Source: Bittarella massiliensis (ex Durand et al. 2017)
Lineage (GTDB): Bacteria > Bacillota > Clostridia > Oscillospirales > Ruminococcaceae
Direction of reading: 5' to 3'
Length of the DNA: 64,000 nucleotides
NCBI RefSeq assembly: GCF_001486165.1
Contig: NZ_LN908976.1
Location: forward strand, 372,071 to 436,070
Shown here: one piece after another, positions 24,816-32,538 of the stretch
How positions within the stretch are numbered: position 1 is the stretch's first letter
Layout of the letters: each line of letters begins with the position of its first letter
Notes under the pieces: model-generated
Seen by the model: the letters and a program-made list of their open reading frames with translations, nothing else
Database searches by the model: none
What the model was told of the DNA's origin: nothing
Program-made: the position numbers and the translations under genes

Positions 24816-25456
24816 AGCCGGCGGGTCAGCTCGTCGAGCTCTCTGGTGGCGGCCAGCACGTCGTCCTGGGCGAAGATGGCCGAGACCACCGCCGCGCCGT
24901 CCACCCCGCTTGCCCCCAGTTCCAGCAGGTTTTCCGGGTGGATGCCGCCGATGGCCACCACCGGGATGGAGACACTCTCGCAGAGGGCCTTCATCTCCTC
25001 CATGGACATGGTGCCGTCGATCTGCTTGGTGGTGGTGAAGAAGGCCGCGCCGGTACCCAGGTAGTCGGCCCCCTGCGCCTCTGCCTCGCGGGCCTGGGCG
25101 ATGGTCTTGGTCGAGACCCCGATGATCTTGTCCGGGCCCAGGATCTTGCGCGCCAGGTCACAGGGCAGGTCGGTCTGGCCGATGTGCACCCCGTCGGCGT
25201 CCACCGCCTGGGCAATGGTCAGGTTGTCGTCGATCACCAGCGGCACCCCGTAGCGGTCGGTCACGGCCTTGACCTCTCTTGCCACCTGCAAAAACTCCCG
25301 GTCGCCGGCCTCCTTCTCCCGCAGCTGCACAAAGGTGGCGCCGCCCTTGAGGCAGTCCTCCACCATCTGTCCCAGGGTGCGCCCCCGCAGCCAAGCCCGG
25401 TCGGTCACGGCGTACAGCCGCATGGCGCTTCTAATCTGCTCTCTCGAAAATTTCAA
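24806..25456 (-). CDS. thiE: Thiamine-phosphate synthase ThiE
   Basis: A 216-residue TIM-barrel enzyme that joins HMP-PP and HET-P into thiamine phosphate. Conserved segments are RLYAVTDRAWL, FVQLREKEAGDREFL, VIDDNLTIA, GVHIGQTDLP, YLGTGAAFFTTTK and VAIGGIHPEN. The TTG at 25456 has GGAGGAGAG 4-6 nt upstream and overlaps thiM by 26 bp; an in-frame ATG 11 codons later is less well placed. It is the second gene of the TPP-riboswitch operon. Confidence 0.95.
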   Translation of the reverse strand: MKFSREQIRSAMRLYAVTDRAWLRGRTLGQMVEDCLKGGATFVQLREKEAGDREFLQVAREVKAVTDRYGVPLVIDDNLTIAQAVDADGVHIGQTDLPCDLARKILGPDKIIGVSTKTIAQAREAEAQGADYLGTGAAFFTTTKQIDGTMSMEEMKALCESVSIPVVAIGGIHPENLLELGASGVDGAAVVSAIFAQDDVLAATRELDELTRRLWK

Positions 25457-26273
25457 TGTCCTCTCCTCCGTCCAGTTCCCCGCCGGTCAGGCAGGCCAAT
25501 TCGTCCATGAGCAGCACCCGGTAGCTGCCGGTGCCCTCCCGTCCCGTCTCCTCCAGCAGCCGCCGGTGCGCCCGGGCGCCGCACAGCCCCATGGCACAGA
25601 CGGCGGCCGCCGCAGCCTCCAGCGGCTGCTGGGGCGAAGCCGCCAGAAAGGCGCCGGTGACGGCGGTGAGCATGCAGCCGGTGCCGGTGACCCGGGCCAT
25701 CAGGGGGTGGCCGCCGCGGATGGCAAAGGTCCGCGCCCCGTCGCTCACAAAGTCCACCTCGCCGGTGACCGCCACCACTGTCTGCGCGCGGCGGGCAAGG
25801 GCCCCGATTTGGGCCGCCCGCTCCCGCAGGGAGGCGCTGGCGGCCAGGTCCTCCGGCGCCGCGTCCACTCCCCGGGTCCCGCCGCCCTCGCCCAGCAGGG
25901 CCCGCAGTTCCGACAGGTTGCAGCGGATGGACGCCAGCGGCAGCTCCTTCCAAAGGCCGCGGGCCGTCTCGGTGCGCAGGCGGGATGCCCCCGCCCCCAC
26001 CGGGTCCAAAACCACCGGGATGCCCCGGCGGGCCGCCTCCCGCCCCGCCCCATAAAAGGCGTTTAAGTTCTGCCGGCGCAGGGTGCCGATGTTGAGCACC
26101 ACCCCCCCGGCCAGGGCGGCGATCTCCGCCACCTCGTCGGGGTCGTCTGCCATGATGGGGCTGCCCCCCACCGCCAACAGGGCGTTGGCGCAGTCGTTCA
26201 TGGTGACGGTATTGGTGATGCAGTGGATGAGCGGCCCCTGCTCCCGCAGGGCGTTTAAATACTGTCCCAGCAA
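25431..26273 (-). CDS. thiM: Hydroxyethylthiazole kinase ThiM
   Basis: A 280-residue ribokinase-fold kinase that phosphorylates hydroxyethylthiazole for thiamine salvage. Motifs are LIHCITNTVTMNDCANALLA, VLNIGTL, VVLDPVGAGASRLRTE, VVAVTGEVDFV and the anion-hole/catalytic region VTGTGCMLTAVTGAFLA. The start is taken as TTG at 26273 with GGAGAGGGAG upstream; no ATG lies near the family N-terminus. It is the first gene after the TPP riboswitch and its terminator. De novo thiazole genes are absent here, suggesting a salvage operon. Confidence 0.93.
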   Translation of the reverse strand: MLGQYLNALREQGPLIHCITNTVTMNDCANALLAVGGSPIMADDPDEVAEIAALAGGVVLNIGTLRRQNLNAFYGAGREAARRGIPVVLDPVGAGASRLRTETARGLWKELPLASIRCNLSELRALLGEGGGTRGVDAAPEDLAASASLRERAAQIGALARRAQTVVAVTGEVDFVSDGARTFAIRGGHPLMARVTGTGCMLTAVTGAFLAASPQQPLEAAAAAVCAMGLCGARAHRRLLEETGREGTGSYRVLLMDELACLTGGELDGGEDIEIFERAD

Positions 26274-26307
26274 AAAGATCGCTCCCTCTCCGCACAATTT
26301 TGGGTAC

Positions 26308-26340
26308 AAAAAAAGAGGATGCACCCGACTGAATGCACCC
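26308..26340 (-). terminator. Attenuator: intrinsic terminator between TPP riboswitch and thiM
   Basis: On the minus strand GGGTGCAT pairs with GTGCATCC (8 bp including G-U pairs; 26333-26340 with 26317-26324) around an 8-nt loop, followed by TCTTTTTTT. It lies between the riboswitch 3' end and the thiM ribosome site, the standard place for a ligand-controlled terminator. Confidence 0.7.
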
Positions 26341-26365
26341 CTGCGCCCCCCTGTTGAGGCGGCGC

Positions 26366-27215
26366 TCTTTTCCCTACGTTGGCATGATCCAAATCAGGTT
26401 GAAACCGGTCGACACGATGGCGACGGGTAGTCGCCATCGTGTCCCCATTTGTTTTTGAAAACAAAAGTTTTCAATTTTGCCCGTTGGGCAAAACCTACAA
26501 ATGGCACGATAACAACCGTCCTCTGCTTCTCACCTTGGCCCCTGCTTCCGTGAGACGGGTAGTCGCCATCGTGTCCCCATTTGTTTTTGAAAACAAAAGT
26601 TTTCAATTTTGCCCGTTGGGCAAAACCTACAAATGGCACAATAACAACCATCCTCTGCTTCTCACCTCGGCCCCTGCTTCCGTGAGACGAGTAGTCGCCA
26701 CCGTGTCCCCATCTGACTTTCGAGGTGCAAAACACCTCGATTTTGCCCGTTGGGCAAAACCGCCAGATGGCACGATAACAACCGTCCTCTGCTTCTCACC
26801 TTGGCCCTGCTTCCGTGAGACGGGTAGTCGTCAGCGTGTCCCCATCTGACCTTCGAGGTGTAAAACACCTCGATTTTGCCCGTTGGGCAAAACCGCCAGA
26901 TGGCACGGTAACAACCGTCCTCTGCTTCTCACCTTGGCCCCTGCTTTCGTGAGATGAATAGTCGCCATCGTGTCCCCATCTGACCTTCGAGGTGTAAAAC
27001 ACCTCGATTTTGCCCGTTGGGCAAAACCATCAGATGGCACGATAACAACCATCCTCTGCTTCTCACCTTGGCCCCTGCTTCCGTGAGACGAGTCGTCGCC
27101 AGCGGATGCCCACCGGCTTTCAAAAAACTCTTTTGAAAGCCGGACGACGCGCGCGGCGACCGCTCTCTTTTCGCCAGTGTCCTCTCAGCCCGTTTGCGGA
27201 CTCCCGGACGTATTC
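26366..27215 (-). promoter_or_regulatory. TPP riboswitch (THI element) with a giant insertion at the P3a position
   Basis: The 3' half, AACCTGATTTGGATCATGCC then AACGTAGGGAA (26370-26400), is the P4/P5 region of the thiamine-pyrophosphate aptamer. The 5' half lies far upstream at 27179-27208: CCGGGAGTCCGCAAACGGGC then TGAGA, giving P2, the P3 hairpin (GUCCG/CGGGC with loop CAAA) and the conserved CUGAGA pyrimidine-binding turn. P2 closes as CCGG (27204-27207) with CCGG just before the 3' half, as CGGA/UCCG does in E. coli thiC. The thiC P3a arm sits exactly where about 775 nt of repeats lie here. P1 pairing looks weak. A promoter precedes and a terminator follows, so it may be functional. Confidence 0.8.
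26411..27143 (-). repeat. Five tandem 132-134-bp structured repeats within the riboswitch
   Basis: Copies begin near 26425, 26557, 26689, 26822 and 26956, with a decayed sixth at 27090. Each (plus strand) has an outer stem CCATCTG/CAGATGG extended by CGTG/CACG, an inner hairpin CGAGGTG/CACCTCG, a constant hairpin TTTTGCCC-GTT-GGGCAAAA, and a linker stem TCTCAC/GTGAGA. Copies 1-2 have CCATTTG/CAAATGG and TTGAAAAC/GTTTTCAA instead, so pairing is kept although sequence changes. The array is closed by hairpins GACACGATGGCGAC/GTCGCCATCGTGTC (26411-26443) and CCGGCTTTCAAAA/TTTTGAAAGCCGG (27113-27143). There are no variable spacers; not a CRISPR. Confidence 0.95.
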
Positions 27216-27230
27216 TCTTTTTCTCTCCAA

Positions 27231-27259
27231 AGTCTATCACAGCCCTGGGGCGATTGCAA
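27231..27259 (-). promoter_or_regulatory. Promoter of the riboswitch-thiM-thiE-HAD transcript
   Basis: Minus strand TTGCAA (27254-27259), 17-nt spacer, TAGACT (27231-27236). Transcription would begin near 27224, just upstream of the riboswitch 5' half. Confidence 0.55.
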
Positions 27260-27265
27260 CCCCAC

Positions 27266-28459
27266 TCACCGCACTTCCAGCGGCCCCTGACTCCGGTTGC
27301 CCGCCAGGTCCCAGGCCTCCAGCTGATACCGGCCCGGCGGCAAAGCGTAGAGGATCTCCCCCGCCTGCCGGTCCAGCTGCCGGCGGGGCATCTCCTCCCC
27401 ATCCTCCCGGCACAGCCGCACCCGCTCCCAGTCGACCCCGGCGCCGCTGTCGTCCAGCCGGACCAAAATCAGGCCGTCCCGCTCCTCACAGGCGGCGAGG
27501 GTCGGGCCCTCCTCGTCGATTCCCGTCACTGCCAGCTCCCGCGCTTCCCGGCGAAACCCCCAGTCCACCTGCAGGGTGTACAGGCCGTTTCTCTCCACCC
27601 GCGCCAAGAGTTTGCCCCCGTCCAGCGCGACCGGGACTTCGCCCTCCGCCCCGACAAGGCGAACGCTCTTCGGCGCGCCCTCTATGCGCGCCTCTATCTG
27701 GGCCGTCTGCCACCCCTCGACCAGCCAACCGGCATCGGCGATGTGCGGCAGCAGCTGTCCCCCCGCCAGCAGGGTAACGACAAAGACCGCCCCCACCCCC
27801 GCGAGAGCGGCGGCTCGGCCCATCTGCAGCGGTTTGGAGCGCTCTCCGCCTGTCCTCAGCCGCGTCCCCCGGCGCAGGCAGAGACCGAGCGGGACCAGTG
27901 CCGGGAGCTGCCCCTTCAACCTCTCTCGCAGGGCCTTTTTGGCGGCCGCCAGATCCCGGCGCAGCGTCGCCTCTGATATCCCCAGCGCCTCCGCCGTCTC
28001 CCGGGAGGACATCCGCTGCAAATACCGCATTGTCACCGCCGCCCGCTGGCGCGCCGGCAGCTCCCCCAGCGCCCGCTGCAGGGCGGCGTTTTCCTCTTTC
28101 GCCTGGTAGGCTTCCTCCACCTGCCCGGCGGACGAGACATCCATCAGCCCCTCTCCCAACTCGCTCTGCCGGTGGCTGCGGCGCTGCTGTTCCCGCCGGA
28201 TGTTCTGACAGACAAAGTAGGTAGTTTTGTTGAGAAAAGCCACCGCCCCCCGCGGATTTTTCAGTTCCGGCAGCTTGAAAAGCAGGGTCGCATAGACCTC
28301 CTGCACCGCTTCGGCCGCCAGGTCCTCATCCTGTAGGTAGGTCAGGGCCTGATAGCGCTGCGCCTGGACCGTCTCCCGGTAAAACTGCGCAAAGGCCTCC
28401 CGGTCCCCACCGGCTGCGCGCTGCAACAGCTCTGCCAGCTCCCTGTACGTCAACTCCAC
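27266..28459 (-). CDS. ECF sigma factor fused to a transmembrane helix and extracytoplasmic Ig-like domain
   Basis: A 397-residue protein. Residues 20-85 match sigma region 2 (DLAAEAVQEVYATLLFKL), residues about 128-180 region 4 with the helix-turn-helix SSRETAEALGISEATLRRDL. After a basic linker comes one hydrophobic helix (AAALAGVGAVFVVTLLAGG, about residues 216-234), and the last 160 residues should be outside the cell, ending in an Ig/fibronectin-like domain (LDDSGAGVDW, LEAWDLAGNRSQ). Sigma and sensor in one chain means release would need proteolysis. GTG start with GGGGGGAAAG upstream. It is divergent from the LPNTG surface protein, whose Ig-like domain has a similar DAAGNAS motif. Confidence 0.8.
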   Translation of the reverse strand: MELTYRELAELLQRAAGGDREAFAQFYRETVQAQRYQALTYLQDEDLAAEAVQEVYATLLFKLPELKNPRGAVAFLNKTTYFVCQNIRREQQRRSHRQSELGEGLMDVSSAGQVEEAYQAKEENAALQRALGELPARQRAAVTMRYLQRMSSRETAEALGISEATLRRDLAAAKKALRERLKGQLPALVPLGLCLRRGTRLRTGGERSKPLQMGRAAALAGVGAVFVVTLLAGGQLLPHIADAGWLVEGWQTAQIEARIEGAPKSVRLVGAEGEVPVALDGGKLLARVERNGLYTLQVDWGFRREARELAVTGIDEEGPTLAACEERDGLILVRLDDSGAGVDWERVRLCREDGEEMPRRQLDRQAGEILYALPPGRYQLEAWDLAGNRSQGPLEVR

Positions 28460-29095
28460 CCGGCTTTCCCCCCTGTCTGCAAAAGGCAGATTTTACTCTG
28501 CACGCCCCATTTCCACTTCTCGAGAAACAAATTCTCATCTTTTTTCAAAAAAGGTGAGCGCTTTTTCCAACTTTCAACACATTTTATTTGTATGGGTCAT
28601 TCCGCCACCGTCAACTGTTCCCCAAAAAGGCGGCGAGCAGAGCGACAGGCGGCACCAGTCGGCCTTCCCGGTCGCCGGACGGCCGCCTGTCACCCGGCCG
28701 CCCGCCCCTTGAAAAGAAAGGGGCGCTGCGGCGATCGCCGCAATTTGCCGTACCCGACGGCCACTTTAAGCCCCAGGTCGGGCGCGGCCGGGCCGCCTGA
28801 TTGGACAGTTGGAAGGAAGGGGGATGGGAACTCCCCTGCAAATACGGCCGCCCCGGCAGTGGGGATGCCGTCCGTTTTGGACCGGTCGACTTCCACCATT
28901 TCCCATGCTTCCAAATCTTGTCGTTGTCTGTCGAAAAGTGTACACTACTTTTAAACGAAAAACAACGCATTTTAGAGGATGGCAGAAAATAACGCTATTG
29001 ACCCCGTCGGATCCGTCCATCTTTCAACAGGCGAAACCCGCCTGATACAAACTTAAAGCGGGGGCATTTATGCCCTCAATGAGGGGGAGAACAAA
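28460..29095. other. 636-bp divergent intergenic region between the sigma gene and the surface-protein gene
   Basis: No convincing gene. It contains the GC-rich block 28600-28860, then an AT-richer part with an imperfect palindrome AAAAGTGTACACTACTTTT around 28934-28952 and a short hairpin CAGGCGAAACCCGCCTG near 29028-29044. Promoters of both flanking genes should lie here, and the palindrome is a candidate control site, but I cannot assign a sigma-specific promoter. Confidence 0.4.
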
Positions 29096-32000
29096 GTGAA
29101 ATACGCCAAAAAGGCAAAGCGGCGTCTGGCCGCACTCGTCCTGGCCGTGACATTGACGGCGGGTCTGCTGTGCAATCTTTTGCTGGGGGTCGGGGCGGAA
29201 GAGGACAGCAGCTTTGTGGGCAGCTTTGACCTGCAGGATATCTTTTCTGCCAGTGATGCACAATACATTCCGCTGGAGATGAACAAAAACGACCTGTTCT
29301 TCAGCGACCCGGTGGGGCATCCCGAACAGAATGTGGTCGTCGCGCATTCGCCCTCCTACATGGCCCAACTGACTTTGGTAAACAGCAAGCGGAAAATCTC
29401 GCTGAAGGCCAATTGGGAGATGAGCTGCAAATTCACCATGAAAGGCAGCCCCAATTCGACGGAGACCATCTTCAAATACTCGATCAACGGCCTTGTGGAC
29501 AACAGTCAACTGCTGATTGCAGCGGAATTTATAAACGGCAGCCCGGATTTGACACTGCGCTTTCGCAAGTGGAGCAACAGCAGCAGCACCATTGTGGCAA
29601 CGTATGAGTCAAAGGTGGTCCCCGCAGCCAAAGTAGTGGACAACACCTCCCTGGTCCTTGCCTACGACGCAACGGCGGGGGTCCTCTCCTGCACCTACGG
29701 CGACACGACCATCTCCTTAAAGAAAGAGGACTGCGATGTGTTGCAGCAGGACAGCTCCTCCCTTCGGCTCTGTGGGCAGACGACCTGGCTGAAGACCTCG
29801 CCGGTCCCCGACACCCTGGTGCGCGCCACCTTTGAAGCGCTCAAGTACACCAAATACACCCCTCAATTCGTGGAGACCACCATCCTCAACGACAGCGGTC
29901 AGCCCATGAGCGAGGAGGAGAAAAAACAGGTGCGGGACGGGGACATCGTCACCGTGCAGGCCAAGGTGAACAACACCTTTGTCGGCGGAGACCCGGTGCC
30001 GGTCCACCTCAAGCTCGCCGACAGCGCCGACTACCCCACCGCCATGCTCAACTTCGACAGCAGCACCTGGGGCGCCGGGGAGGCGCAGAAGGTGACGGTG
30101 GACGGGGTCGTGGTGCCGGACGTCAACATCACCGGGAACGGCATCCCCCTCTACTGCAAGCCGGGGGGAACGGTGGTCACCTACCGGGCCAAGGTGGCAA
30201 ACCCCAACGGCAAGGCCGTGACGGTGGGGCAGATGATAGAGGACGACTTCTTCCTCTCCAAACAGTACTCCAAAACAGAATTGGCGCCGGCTTTCCCCCT
30301 GGTGCCCTACGACCCGGAGAAACCGGCGGAGGAGCAGGGCGAGGCGGGGAAGGACTACCACTATACCCGCACCCCGGCCAATGAAAACGGCTGGAACGCC
30401 GGCCCGGTGGAGATCACCTTCTATCCCGACCAGTTCAACCAATTCCTCATCAAAGAGGGGGAGGCGGTCACCGCCACCCTCGACCAAGTCAACCGCAAGA
30501 CCAGTTACAGCCAGGAGACCGGGGGGACCCAGACGGCCTATCAGGCCAAAAACACCGTGACGGGGGAGCTGTCTACCACGGTGGAGGACGCGGTGAAGAT
30601 CGACGCCACCGCCCCCACCCTCACCGCCTCGGGGAAGGCCCTCACCCTGTCGGACAACCTCTCGGGCGTCTGGAAGGTGGAGCGGTATGACGCCAAGGCG
30701 GCTAGGTGGGTAAGCGCGAAGACCTTCTCCCTCACCGATGGCAACGGCGTCGCCAGCCAGACGTTTGCCGCCAGCCAAAACGGCAAGTACCGGGCGGTGG
30801 ACGCGGCGGGAAATGCCTCCCCCGCCTTGGCGGTCACCGTCAACGACCCGCCCTCGGTCGACCCCAGCGACCCCGATGTCACCCCCTCCGAGCCGGAGAA
30901 GACCACCGATGAAAACGGCCTGGTCCACACCGTTATCCGCGACAGCATGCAGGAGGTCATCGACCGGGAGGCCCCCCTCTACGGCGGCCGCTTCACGGTG
31001 GAGGACGCCAAGGACCTCTTTGACGGCCGCTACGGCTTTTCCTCCAACGTGCCGGAAAGCAACGACCTCACCTATGCCTACACCATCGCCCAGGGGGGCA
31101 AGGACGTCACCGGGGAAGGGGTGGACACCACCCAGCCCGGCGCCTTCACCGTCACCTGCCTGGTCACCGATGCCGAAGGCAACACCACCACAGTGGTCCT
31201 CACCGATACTCTCATCGACCGGGAGGCCCCGCCCACAGTGGACTGGGGGGAGGACCCCGCCCCGCCGGTAGGCCCCTCCTTTGACCCCCTGAAGCCCCTC
31301 CCCAAGCCGACCGTCAAGGATGACCCGGAGACCGGGAAGAAGCACGCCCACCTCTACGACAGCATCACCGAGGTGGTGGGCACGCCCCCCGCCTACGGCG
31401 GCAAGTTGACCGCCCAGGTGGCGGCAGAGATCCTCTCCGGGCGCTACCAGTTCGGCAGCGCCCAGGGGGACGGGGTGTTGACCTACGGCCCGGTCACCGT
31501 GACGGTGGAGGGGCAGGCAGGCAGCCTCGACACCGCCAAACCCGGCAGCTGTGTCATCTCCCAAACCGTCACCGACAGCCAAGGGAACCAAACCACCGTC
31601 CACCTCACCTACACCTTTGTGGGCCAGGGGGCCCCGCCGGTGGTGGAGTACGACCCCAGCGACCCCACGGTGGAGCCGGGGAGCCGCCCCGACGCCCCGG
31701 AGGTGGTGGAGGACTGGCAGAACGGCACCAAGTACGCCACCGTAAAGGACCGGCTGGTGCAGGTGGTCTCCGACCCACCCCTGTCGGGCGGCTGGCTGGA
31801 CGAGGGAGAAATCCGCGACTTGATTGCCGGCCGATATAAGTTCACCTCGGCCCAGCCGGACGGGGCCCTCAAGGAGATCCGCTTCGCCGTGATCCAAAAC
31901 GGGAAGGCGGTGGAGGGGATCGACACCACCCAGCCCGGGGAATACGTCATCGCCTACACCCTGGAGGACTCCTCCGGCAACCGCACCTCTCTCTTCTTGC

Positions 32001-32413
32001 AGTACAGTCTCCGCCGGCTGGAGGTGGACGGCGCCCTTGACGGCGACGGAGACGGCGGCGGTGGCAGCACCGGCCACGGGGGACTCCCCAACACGGGCGA
32101 TTTCTCCGGCGGGTGGTTGGGCGACCAGGACGGCAGCCCTGTGGGGAACTGCTCCATCCACTGGCTGGCCCTGCTGGCAGCCCTGGCGGTCACCGGCTAC
32201 ACCCTCGTCCGCCGCAGTTGGCAGCGCGCCCAAGGGGAGATAAAGATGCGGTGGTTTGACCTGCTCGTCCATCTCCTGGCGGCCGGGTCAGCAGCCCTCC
32301 TCGTTCTGTTGGCGGACTGCCCGCTGGACCACCTCGCCATCTTCGCTTTGATGGCAGCCGTTTTGGCGGGGGTCTTCGCCCTCTCCCCGCGGCCCTACCG
32401 GCGCCGCCACTAA
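29096..32413 (+). CDS. Large LPNTG-containing surface protein with Ig-like and tandem repeat domains
   Basis: An 1105-residue secreted protein. A signal peptide (RRLAALVLAVTLTAGLLCNL) is followed by a ~450-residue N-terminal region that may be lectin-like, an Ig-like domain at about 500-585 (ALTLSDNLSGVWKVERYD, VDAAGNASPALAV) and three related ~120-residue repeats (about 600-720, 740-860, 870-985), each ending like DTTQPGAFTVTCLVTDAEGN. The sorting motif GGLPNTGD is at about residue 1000, but a polar stretch and then three hydrophobic helices follow, not the usual single helix plus basic tail. GTG start with GAGGGGGAGAACAAA. Divergent from the membrane sigma factor. Role probably adhesion or wall binding. 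Confidence 0.75.
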   Translation: MKYAKKAKRRLAALVLAVTLTAGLLCNLLLGVGAEEDSSFVGSFDLQDIFSASDAQYIPLEMNKNDLFFSDPVGHPEQNVVVAHSPSYMAQLTLVNSKRKISLKANWEMSCKFTMKGSPNSTETIFKYSINGLVDNSQLLIAAEFINGSPDLTLRFRKWSNSSSTIVATYESKVVPAAKVVDNTSLVLAYDATAGVLSCTYGDTTISLKKEDCDVLQQDSSSLRLCGQTTWLKTSPVPDTLVRATFEALKYTKYTPQFVETTILNDSGQPMSEEEKKQVRDGDIVTVQAKVNNTFVGGDPVPVHLKLADSADYPTAMLNFDSSTWGAGEAQKVTVDGVVVPDVNITGNGIPLYCKPGGTVVTYRAKVANPNGKAVTVGQMIEDDFFLSKQYSKTELAPAFPLVPYDPEKPAEEQGEAGKDYHYTRTPANENGWNAGPVEITFYPDQFNQFLIKEGEAVTATLDQVNRKTSYSQETGGTQTAYQAKNTVTGELSTTVEDAVKIDATAPTLTASGKALTLSDNLSGVWKVERYDAKAARWVSAKTFSLTDGNGVASQTFAASQNGKYRAVDAAGNASPALAVTVNDPPSVDPSDPDVTPSEPEKTTDENGLVHTVIRDSMQEVIDREAPLYGGRFTVEDAKDLFDGRYGFSSNVPESNDLTYAYTIAQGGKDVTGEGVDTTQPGAFTVTCLVTDAEGNTTTVVLTDTLIDREAPPTVDWGEDPAPPVGPSFDPLKPLPKPTVKDDPETGKKHAHLYDSITEVVGTPPAYGGKLTAQVAAEILSGRYQFGSAQGDGVLTYGPVTVTVEGQAGSLDTAKPGSCVISQTVTDSQGNQTTVHLTYTFVGQGAPPVVEYDPSDPTVEPGSRPDAPEVVEDWQNGTKYATVKDRLVQVVSDPPLSGGWLDEGEIRDLIAGRYKFTSAQPDGALKEIRFAVIQNGKAVEGIDTTQPGEYVIAYTLEDSSGNRTSLFLQYSLRRLEVDGALDGDGDGGGGSTGHGGLPNTGDFSGGWLGDQDGSPVGNCSIHWLALLAALAVTGYTLVRRSWQRAQGEIKMRWFDLLVHLLAAGSAALLVLLADCPLDHLAIFALMAAVLAGVFALSPRPYRRRH

Positions 32414-32479
32414 GCTCTGATCCCCCTCTCCCCGCCTGACAAGAAGGGAAGGCGCACGGACAAGCCCCTCACAGCGCGC

Positions 32480-32517
32480 AAAAGGGCCCCCGGCTTTTAC
32501 CAGCCGGGGGCCCTTTT
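32480..32517. terminator. Bidirectional terminator after the surface-protein gene
   Basis: AAAAGGGCCCCCGGCT / AGCCGGGGGCCCTTTTT with loop TTTACC, between convergent genes. Confidence 0.88.
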
Positions 32518-32538
32518 TGATGATATGAACTCTCTCGC

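Noticed and set aside
26411-27143. CRISPR array
   Set aside because: The repeated unit is 132-134 bp with no unique spacers between short repeats, and no cas genes are near; the units are near-identical along their whole length.
26394-27402. Several small overlapping open frames of 68-157 residues on both strands of the repeat array
   Set aside because: They are translations of the tandem repeats, with the same peptide recurring, and stem-preserving substitutions do not follow codon positions.
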